From assembly GCF_037975245.1 (NCBI RefSeq), contig NC_092571.1, positions 8,904,501 to 8,968,500 on the forward strand: a stretch of DNA of 64,000 nucleotides, in the 5' to 3' direction. This document shows positions 53,758 through 64,000 of this stretch, piece after piece. The translations under genes and the position numbers were made by a program. Numbering within the stretch: position 1 is the first letter of the stretch; the number at the start of each line of letters is the position of its first letter. The notes below the pieces were generated by a model that searched no databases, was not told the origin of the DNA, and saw only the letters and a program-made list of their open reading frames with translations. The DNA comes from Apostichopus japonicus (taxonomy: Eukaryota > Echinodermata > Holothuroidea > Aspidochirotida > Stichopodidae).

Positions 53758-56700
53758 TCGGTACCGCACATTCGATTGATCGGTACCGAACATTCGATTG
53801 ATCGGTAACGAACATTCGATTGATCGATACCGCACATTCGATTGATCGGTTACGAACATTCAATTGATCGGTACCGCACATTCGATTAATCAATACCGAA
53901 CATTCGATTGATCAATACCGCACATTCGATTGATCGGTACCGCACATTCGATTGATCGGTACCGAACATTCGATTGATCGGTACCGAACATTCGATTGAT
54001 CGGTACCGCACAATCGATTGATCGGTACCGAACATTCGATTGATGGGTACCGAATATTCTATTGATCGGTACCGCACATTTGATTGATCGATCGGTACCG
54101 CACATTCGATTGATCGGTACCGAACATTCGATTGATCGGTACCGAACATTCGATTGATCAATACCGCACATTCGATTGATCGGTAACGAATATTCGAATG
54201 ATCGGTACCGCACATTCGATTGATCGGTACCGCACATTCGATTGATCGGTACCGCACATTCGATTGATCGGTACCGCACATTCGATTGATCGGTACCGCA
54301 CATTCGATTGATCGGTACCGAACATTCGAATGATCGGTACCGAACATTCGATTGATCAATACCGCACATTCGATTGATCGGTAACGAATATTCGAATGAT
54401 CGGTACCGCACATTCGATTGATCGGTAACGAACATTCGATTGATCGGTACCGCACATTCGATTGATCAATACCGAATATTCGATTGATCGGTACCGCACA
54501 TTCGATTCATCGGTATCGAACATTCGATTGATCGGTACAGCACATTCGATTGATCGGTACCGCACATTCGATTGATCGGTACGGTATCGAACATTCGATT
54601 GTTCGGTATCGCACATTAGTTGATCGGTACCGCACATTCGATTGATCGGTACCGCACATTCGATTCATCGGTACCGCACATTCGATTCATCGGTACGGTA
54701 CCGAACATTCGATTATCGGTACCGCACATTCGATTGATCGGTACCGCACATTCGATTGATCGGTACCGCACATTCGATTGATCGGTACCGCACATTCGAT
54801 TGATCGGTACCGCACATTCGATTGATCGGTACCGAACATTCGATTGATCAATACCTCACATTCGATTGATCGGTAACGAATATTCGAATGATCGGTACCG
54901 CACATTCGATTGATCGGTAACGAACATTCGATTGATCGGTACCGCACATTCGATTGATCAATACCGCATATTCGATTGATCGGTACCGCACATTCGATTG
55001 ATCGGAACCGCACATTCTATTTATCGGTACGGTACCGAACATTCGATTGATCGGTACCGAACATTCGATTGATCGGTACCGAACATTCGATTGATCGGTA
55101 CCGCACAATCGATTGATCGGTACCGAACATTCGATTGATGGGTACCGAATATTCTATTGATCGGTACCGCACATTTGATTGATCGATCGGTACCGCACAT
55201 TCGATTGATCGGTACCGAACATTCGATTGATCGGTACCGAACATTCGATTGATCAATACCGCACATTCGATTGATCGGTAACGAATATTCGAATGATCGG
55301 TACCGCACATTCGATTGATCGGTACCGCACATTCGATTGATCGGTACCGCACATTCGATTGATCGGTACCGAACATTCGATTGATCGGTACCGAACATTC
55401 GATTGATCAATACCGCACATTCGATTGATCGGTAACGAATATTCGAATGATCGGTACCGCACATTCGATTGATCGGTAACGAACATTCGATTGATCGGTA
55501 CCGCACATTCGATTGATCAATACCGAATATTCGATTGATCGGTACCGCACATTCGATTCATCGGTATCGAACATTCGATTGATCGGTACAGCACATTCGA
55601 TTGATCGGTACCGCACATTCGATTGATCGGTACGGTATCGAACATTCGATTGTTCGGTATCGCACATTAGTTGATCGGTATCGCACATTCGATTGATCGG
55701 TACCGCACATTCGATTCATCGGTACCGCACATTCGATTCATCGGTACGGTACCGAACATTCGATTATCGGTACCGCACATTCGATTGATCGGTACCGCAC
55801 ATTCGATTGATCGGTACCGCACATTCGATTGATCGGTACCGCACATTCGATTGATCGGTACCGCACATTCGATTGATCGGTACCGAACATTCGATTGATC
55901 AATACCTCACATTCGATTGATCGGTAACGAATATTCGAATGATCGGTACCGCACATTCGATTGATCGGTAACGAACATTCGATTGATCGGTACCGCACAT
56001 TCGATTGATCAATACATCACATTCGATTGATCGGTACAGCACAATCGATTGATCGGTACCGCACATTCGATTGATCGGTACGGTATCGAACATTCGATTG
56101 TTCGGTACCGCACATTCGATTGATCGGTATCGAACATTCGATTGTTCGGTACCGCACATTCGATTGATCGGTATCGAACATTCGATTGATCGGTACCGCA
56201 CATTCGATTGATCGGTACCGCACATTCGATTGATCGGTATCGAACATTCGATTGATCGGTACCGCACATTCGATTGATCGGTACCGCACATTCGATTGAT
56301 CGGTACCGCACATTCGATTAATCGGTACCGCACATTCGATTGATCGGTATCGAACATTCGATTCATCGGTACCGAACATTCGATTGATCGGTAACGAACA
56401 TTCGATTGATCGATACCGCACATTCGATTGATCGGTTACGAACATTCAATTGATCGGTACCGCACATTCGATTAATCAATACCGAACATTCGATTGATCA
56501 ATACCGCACATTCGATTGATCGGTACCGCACATTCGATTGATCGGTACCGAACATTCGATTGATCGGTACCGAACATTCGATTGATCGGTACCGCACAAT
56601 CGATTGATCGGTACCGAACATTCGATTGATGGGTACCGAATATTCTATTGATCGGTACCGCACATTTGATTGATCGATCGGTACCGCACATTCGATTGAT

Positions 56701-59511
56701 CGGTACCGAACATTCGATTGATCGGTACCGAACATTCGATTGATCAATACCGCACATTCGATTGATCGGTAACGAATATTCGAATGATCGGTACCGCACA
56801 TTCGATTGATCGGTACCGCACATTCGATTGATCGGTACCGCACATTCGATTGATCGGTACCGCACATTCGATTGATCGGTACCGCACATTCGATTGATCG
56901 GTACCGAACATTCGAATGATCGGTACCGAACATTCGATTGATCAATACCGCACATTCGATTGATCGGTAACGAATATTCGAATGATCGGTACCGCACATT
57001 CGATTGATCGGTAACGAACATTCGATTGATCGGTACCGCACATTCGATTGATCAATACCGAATATTCGATTGATCGGTACCGCACATTCGATTCATCGGT
57101 ATCGAACATTCGATTGATCGGTACAGCACATTCGATTGATCGGTACCGCACATTCGATTGATCGGTACGGTATCGAACATTCGATTGTTCGGTATCGCAC
57201 ATTAGTTGATCGGTACCGCACATTCGATTGATCGGTACCGCACATTCGATTCATCGGTACCGCACATTCGATTCATCGGTACGGTACCGAACATTCGATT
57301 ATCGGTACCGCACATTCGATTGATCGGTACCGCACATTCGATTGATCGGTACCGCACATTCGATTGATCGGTACCGCACATTCGATTGATCGGTACCGCA
57401 CATTCGATTGATCGGTACCGAACATTCGATTGATCAATACCTCACATTCGATTGATCGGTAACGAATATTCGAATGATCGGTACCGCACATTCGATTGAT
57501 CGGTAACGAACATTCGATTGATCGGTACCGCACATTCGATTGATCAATACCGCATATTCGATTGATCGGTACCGCACATTCGATTGATCGGAACCGCACA
57601 TTCTATTTATCGGTACGGTACCGAACATTCGATTGATCGGTACCGAACATTCGATTGATCGGTACCGAACATTCGATTGATCGGTACCGCACAATCGATT
57701 GATCGGTACCGAACATTCGATTGATGGGTACCGAATATTCTATTGATCGGTACCGCACATTTGATTGATCGATCGGTACCGCACATTCGATTGATCGGTA
57801 CCGAACATTCGATTGATCGGTACCGAACATTCGATTGATCAATACCGCACATTCGATTGATCGGTAACGAATATTCGAATGATCGGTACCGCACATTCGA
57901 TTGATCGGTACCGCACATTCGATTGATCGGTACCGCACATTCGATTGATCGGTACCGAACATTCGATTGATCGGTACCGAACATTCGATTGATCAATACC
58001 GCACATTCGATTGATCGGTAACGAATATTCGAATGATCGGTACCGCACATTCGATTGATCGGTAACGAACATTCGATTGATCGGTACCGCACATTCGATT
58101 GATCAATACCGAATATTCGATTGATCGGTACCGCACATTCGATTCATCGGTATCGAACATTCGATTGATCGGTACAGCACATTCGATTGATCGGTACCGC
58201 ACATTCGATTGATCGGTACGGTATCGAACATTCGATTGTTCGGTATCGCACATTAGTTGATCGGTATCGCACATTCGATTGATCGGTACCGCACATTCGA
58301 TTCATCGGTACCGCACATTCGATTCATCGGTACGGTACCGAACATTCGATTATCGGTACCGCACATTCGATTGATCGGTACCGCACATTCGATTGATCGG
58401 TACCGCACATTCGATTGATCGGTACCGCACAATCGATTGATCGGTACCGCACATTCGATTGATCGGTACCGAACATTCGATTGATCAATACCTCACATTC
58501 GATTGATCGGTAACGAATATTCGAATGATCGGTACCGCACATTCGATTGATCGGTAACGAACATTCGATTGATCGGTACCGCACATTCGATTGATCAATA
58601 CCGCATATTCGATTGATCGGTACCGCACATTCGATTGATCGGTATCGAACATTCGATTGATCGGTACAGCACATTCGATTGTTCGGTACCGCACATTCGA
58701 TTGATCGGTACCGCACATTCGATTGATCGGTACCGCACATTCGATTGATCGGTACCGAGCATTCGATTGTTCGTTACCGTACATTCGATTGATCGGAACC
58801 GCACATTCGATTCATCGGTACGGTACCGAACATTCGATTGTTCGGTACCGAACATTCGATTGATCGGTACCGCACAATCGATTGATCGGTACCGAACATT
58901 CGATTGATGGGTACCGAACATTCGATTGATCGGTACCGCACATTCGATTGATCGTTACCGCACATTCGATTGATCGGTACCGAACATTCGATTGATCGGT
59001 ACCGAACATTCGATTGATCGGAATCGCACATTCGATTCATCGGTACGGTACCGAACATTCGATTGATCGGTACCGAACATTCGATTGATCGGTACCGCAC
59101 AATCGATTGATCGGTACCGAACATTCGATTGATGGGTACCGAACATTCGATTGATCGGTACCGAACATTCGATTGATCGGTACCGCACATTCGATTGATC
59201 GGTACCGAACATTCGATTGATCGGTACCGAACATTCGATTGATCGGAACCGCACATTCGATTCATCGGTACGGTACCGAACATTCGATTGATCGGTACCG
59301 AACATTCGATTGATCGGTACCGCACAATCGATTGATCGGTACCGAACATTCGATTGATGGGTACCGAACATTCTATTGATCGGTACCGAACATTCGATTG
59401 ATCGGTACCGCACATTCGATTGATCGGTACCGAACATTCGATTGATCGGTACCGAACATTCTATTGATCAATACCGCACATTCGATTGATCGGTAACGAA
59501 TATTCGAATGA
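53758..59511 (+). repeat. 5,754-bp higher-order unit, copy 1
   Basis: Matches from 59,512 to the window end at a constant offset of 5,754 bp. Inside it, about 53,782-55,744 and 56,368-58,330 are copies of each other at an offset of 2,586 bp, so the unit is a 2,586-bp repeat plus a 3,168-bp derivative. The 26-bp GATCGATCGG landmark lies at 54,086 and 56,672 here, and at 59,840 and 62,426 in copy 2. Confidence 0.85.
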
Positions 59512-62500
59512 TCGGTACCGCACATTCGATTGATCGGTACCGAACATTCGATTGATCGGTAACGAACATTCGATTGATCGATACCGCACATTCGATTGAT
59601 CGGTTACGAACATTCAATTGATCGGTACCGCACATTCGATTAATCAATACCGAACATTCGATTGATCAATACCGCACATTCGATTGATCGGTACCGCACA
59701 TTCGATTGATCGGTACCGAACATTCGATTGATCGGTACCGAACATTCGATTGATCGGTACCGCACAATCGATTGATCGGTACCGAACATTCGATTGATGG
59801 GTACCGAATATTCTATTGATCGGTACCGCACATTTGATTGATCGATCGGTACCGCACATTCGATTGATCGGTACCGAACATTCGATTGATCGGTACCGAA
59901 CATTCGATTGATCAATACCGCACATTCGATTGATCGGTAACGAATATTCGAATGATCGGTACCGCACATTCGATTGATCGGTACCGCACATTCGATTGAT
60001 CGGTACCGCACATTCGATTGATCGGTACCGCACATTCGATTGATCGGTACCGCACATTCGATTGATCGGTACCGAACATTCGAATGATCGGTACCGAACA
60101 TTCGATTGATCAATACCGCACATTCGATTGATCGGTAACGAATATTCGAATGATCGGTACCGCACATTCGATTGATCGGTAACGAACATTCGATTGATCG
60201 GTACCGCACATTCGATTGATCAATACCGAATATTCGATTGATCGGTACCGCACATTCGATTCATCGGTATCGAACATTCGATTGATCGGTACAGCACATT
60301 CGATTGATCGGTACCGCACATTCGATTGATCGGTACGGTATCGAACATTCGATTGTTCGGTATCGCACATTAGTTGATCGGTACCGCACATTCGATTGAT
60401 CGGTACCGCACATTCGATTCATCGGTACCGCACATTCGATTCATCGGTACGGTACCGAACATTCGATTATCGGTACCGCACATTCGATTGATCGGTACCG
60501 CACATTCGATTGATCGGTACCGCACATTCGATTGATCGGTACCGCACATTCGATTGATCGGTACCGCACATTCGATTGATCGGTACCGAACATTCGATTG
60601 ATCAATACCTCACATTCGATTGATCGGTAACGAATATTCGAATGATCGGTACCGCACATTCGATTGATCGGTAACGAACATTCGATTGATCGGTACCGCA
60701 CATTCGATTGATCAATACCGCATATTCGATTGATCGGTACCGCACATTCGATTGATCGGAACCGCACATTCTATTTATCGGTACGGTACCGAACATTCGA
60801 TTGATCGGTACCGAACATTCGATTGATCGGTACCGAACATTCGATTGATCGGTACCGCACAATCGATTGATCGGTACCGAACATTCGATTGATGGGTACC
60901 GAATATTCTATTGATCGGTACCGCACATTTGATTGATCGATCGGTACCGCACATTCGATTGATCGGTACCGAACATTCGATTGATCGGTACCGAACATTC
61001 GATTGATCAATACCGCACATTCGATTGATCGGTAACGAATATTCGAATGATCGGTACCGCACATTCGATTGATCGGTACCGCACATTCGATTGATCGGTA
61101 CCGCACATTCGATTGATCGGTACCGAACATTCGATTGATCGGTACCGAACATTCGATTGATCAATACCGCACATTCGATTGATCGGTAACGAATATTCGA
61201 ATGATCGGTACCGCACATTCGATTGATCGGTAACGAACATTCGATTGATCGGTACCGCACATTCGATTGATCAATACCGAATATTCGATTGATCGGTACC
61301 GCACATTCGATTCATCGGTATCGAACATTCGATTGATCGGTACAGCACATTCGATTGATCGGTACCGCACATTCGATTGATCGGTACGGTATCGAACATT
61401 CGATTGTTCGGTATCGCACATTAGTTGATCGGTATCGCACATTCGATTGATCGGTACCGCACATTCGATTCATCGGTACCGCACATTCGATTCATCGGTA
61501 CGGTACCGAACATTCGATTATCGGTACCGCACATTCGATTGATCGGTACCGCACATTCGATTGATCGGTACCGCACATTCGATTGATCGGTACCGCACAT
61601 TCGATTGATCGGTACCGCACATTCGATTGATCGGTACCGAACATTCGATTGATCAATACCTCACATTCGATTGATCGGTAACGAATATTCGAATGATCGG
61701 TACCGCACATTCGATTGATCGGTAACGAACATTCGATTGATCGGTACCGCACATTCGATTGATCAATACATCACATTCGATTGATCGGTACAGCACAATC
61801 GATTGATCGGTACCGCACATTCGATTGATCGGTACGGTATCGAACATTCGATTGTTCGGTACCGCACATTCGATTGATCGGTATCGAACATTCGATTGTT
61901 CGGTACCGCACATTCGATTGATCGGTATCGAACATTCGATTGATCGGTACCGCACATTCGATTGATCGGTACCGCACATTCGATTGATCGGTATCGAACA
62001 TTCGATTGATCGGTACCGCACATTCGATTGATCGGTACCGCACATTCGATTGATCGGTACCGCACATTCGATTAATCGGTACCGCACATTCGATTGATCG
62101 GTATCGAACATTCGATTCATCGGTACCGAACATTCGATTGATCGGTAACGAACATTCGATTGATCGATACCGCACATTCGATTGATCGGTTACGAACATT
62201 CAATTGATCGGTACCGCACATTCGATTAATCAATACCGAACATTCGATTGATCAATACCGCACATTCGATTGATCGGTACCGCACATTCGATTGATCGGT
62301 ACCGAACATTCGATTGATCGGTACCGAACATTCGATTGATCGGTACCGCACAATCGATTGATCGGTACCGAACATTCGATTGATGGGTACCGAATATTCT
62401 ATTGATCGGTACCGCACATTTGATTGATCGATCGGTACCGCACATTCGATTGATCGGTACCGAACATTCGATTGATCGGTACCGAACATTCGATTGATCA

Positions 62501-64000
62501 ATACCGCACATTCGATTGATCGGTAACGAATATTCGAATGATCGGTACCGCACATTCGATTGATCGGTACCGCACATTCGATTGATCGGTACCGCACATT
62601 CGATTGATCGGTACCGCACATTCGATTGATCGGTACCGCACATTCGATTGATCGGTACCGAACATTCGAATGATCGGTACCGAACATTCGATTGATCAAT
62701 ACCGCACATTCGATTGATCGGTAACGAATATTCGAATGATCGGTACCGCACATTCGATTGATCGGTAACGAACATTCGATTGATCGGTACCGCACATTCG
62801 ATTGATCAATACCGAATATTCGATTGATCGGTACCGCACATTCGATTCATCGGTATCGAACATTCGATTGATCGGTACAGCACATTCGATTGATCGGTAC
62901 CGCACATTCGATTGATCGGTACGGTATCGAACATTCGATTGTTCGGTATCGCACATTAGTTGATCGGTACCGCACATTCGATTGATCGGTACCGCACATT
63001 CGATTCATCGGTACCGCACATTCGATTCATCGGTACGGTACCGAACATTCGATTATCGGTACCGCACATTCGATTGATCGGTACCGCACATTCGATTGAT
63101 CGGTACCGCACATTCGATTGATCGGTACCGCACATTCGATTGATCGGTACCGCACATTCGATTGATCGGTACCGAACATTCGATTGATCAATACCTCACA
63201 TTCGATTGATCGGTAACGAATATTCGAATGATCGGTACCGCACATTCGATTGATCGGTAACGAACATTCGATTGATCGGTACCGCACATTCGATTGATCA
63301 ATACCGCATATTCGATTGATCGGTACCGCACATTCGATTGATCGGAACCGCACATTCTATTTATCGGTACGGTACCGAACATTCGATTGATCGGTACCGA
63401 ACATTCGATTGATCGGTACCGAACATTCGATTGATCGGTACCGCACAATCGATTGATCGGTACCGAACATTCGATTGATGGGTACCGAATATTCTATTGA
63501 TCGGTACCGCACATTTGATTGATCGATCGGTACCGCACATTCGATTGATCGGTACCGAACATTCGATTGATCGGTACCGAACATTCGATTGATCAATACC
63601 GCACATTCGATTGATCGGTAACGAATATTCGAATGATCGGTACCGCACATTCGATTGATCGGTACCGCACATTCGATTGATCGGTACCGCACATTCGATT
63701 GATCGGTACCGAACATTCGATTGATCGGTACCGAACATTCGATTGATCAATACCGCACATTCGATTGATCGGTAACGAATATTCGAATGATCGGTACCGC
63801 ACATTCGATTGATCGGTAACGAACATTCGATTGATCGGTACCGCACATTCGATTGATCAATACCGAATATTCGATTGATCGGTACCGCACATTCGATTCA
63901 TCGGTATCGAACATTCGATTGATCGGTACAGCACATTCGATTGATCGGTACCGCACATTCGATTGATCGGTACGGTATCGAACATTCGATTGTTCGGTAT
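59512..64000 (+). repeat. 5,754-bp higher-order unit, copy 2 (cut by window end)
   Basis: The first 4,489 bp of a second copy. Variant monomers and minus-strand translations appear the same as in copy 1 over the parts I compared, so the duplication is very recent. The array continues past 64,000. Confidence 0.85.

Larger units (their letters stand above)
10820..64000 (+). repeat. 22-bp satellite array, at least 53 kb, open at the right end
   Basis: The consensus monomer is CGATTGATCGG then TACCGCACATT (22 bp). A second abundant type has GAACATT in place of GCACATT. It runs head to tail without spacers from 10,820 to the last base, about 2,400 monomers. Each monomer contains GGTACC and GATC, three CpG dinucleotides and about 50% GC. 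Short dyads are built in: CGAT-TG-ATCG, TCGGTACCGA across the junction in the GAACATT type, and CGAA-CA-TTCG. Length variants of 21 bp (CGATTATCGG; CATTAGTTG), 26 bp (an extra GATC) and 28 bp (an extra GGTACG) recur and mark higher-order repeats. No other gene or element interrupts the array. Confidence 0.98.

Noticed and set aside
10794-63956. Hundreds of minus-strand open frames of 60-578 codons with 22-residue repeats
   Set aside because: They arise because a 22-bp monomer without minus-strand stops is open in every frame. Overlapping frames encode the same periodic peptide, and indels of 1, 4 and 6 bp are tolerated. I see no start context, exon structure or unique sequence, so none is called a gene.
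10820-64000. CRISPR array
   Set aside because: Repeats are directly adjacent with no unique spacers, there are no cas genes, and the context is eukaryotic.
10820-64000. CENP-B box inside the monomer
   Set aside because: The monomer has TTCG and CGGT in the right order, but with 6 bases between them instead of the 7 in nTTCGnnnnAnnCGGGn, and the last G is replaced. A centromere role cannot be claimed from this.
10820-64000. Bacterial or plasmid iteron array
   Set aside because: The length, the flanking microsatellites, the mobile-element remnants and the lack of any replication gene do not fit a prokaryotic origin.

Overview
The window looks like nuclear DNA of a eukaryote, most likely a marine invertebrate. 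It has AT-rich non-coding flank, microsatellites, decayed mobile-element remnants, no dense gene layout, and then more than 53 kb of one short-period satellite. An echinoderm or another invertebrate would fit the many TAGGCCTA words and the GC-rich dispersed repeat near 9.2 kb, but that is only an impression. I found no bacterial or viral gene, no rRNA or tRNA gene, and no intact protein-coding gene.

Left flank (1-10,819). This is mostly unique-looking non-coding DNA with several recognisable pieces. They are: a decayed Myb/SANT-like DNA-binding domain broken by two in-frame stops (1728-1934); a 2,439-bp element with 42-bp terminal inverted repeats and a TTA on both sides, which fits a non-autonomous PIF/Harbinger-type transposon (3856-6294); short tandem duplications and hairpins (7.3, 7.6 and 8.7 kb); a perfect 28-bp palindrome enclosed by 10-bp direct repeats (8751-8796); a GC-rich MITE-like repeat (9206-9507); and a 0.76-kb fold-back array (10,052-10,811) that stops about 10 bp before the satellite begins.

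Satellite (10,820 to the window end, continuing beyond it). The monomer is 22 bp (CGATTGATCGG followed by TACCGCACATT), with a second major type in which GCACATT is GAACATT. All but about 110 bp is in one orientation. There are two compartments. The left one (10.8 to about 26.6 kb) is divergent at the monomer level, yet it consists of two copies of a 7,384-bp block that differ at very few bases; each copy contains a 984-bp tandem duplication. A small inverted segment (26.77-26.87 kb) lies near the transition. The right compartment (about 27-64 kb) has more uniform monomers arranged in a succession of higher-order repeats with different periods: 1,246/1,268, 629, 1,095, 2,432 (three copies), 1,157, 1,804 and 5,754 bp, plus a block repeated at a distance of 10.8 kb.

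The many minus-strand open frames across the satellite (up to 578 codons, with a 22-residue period) follow from a 22-bp unit that contains no stop codon in any minus frame; I do not annotate them as genes. The features of biological interest are the nested amplification history, the dyad-rich and CpG-rich monomer (including a paired heat-shock-element-like motif in the GAACATTC type), and the fold-back element at the array edge.
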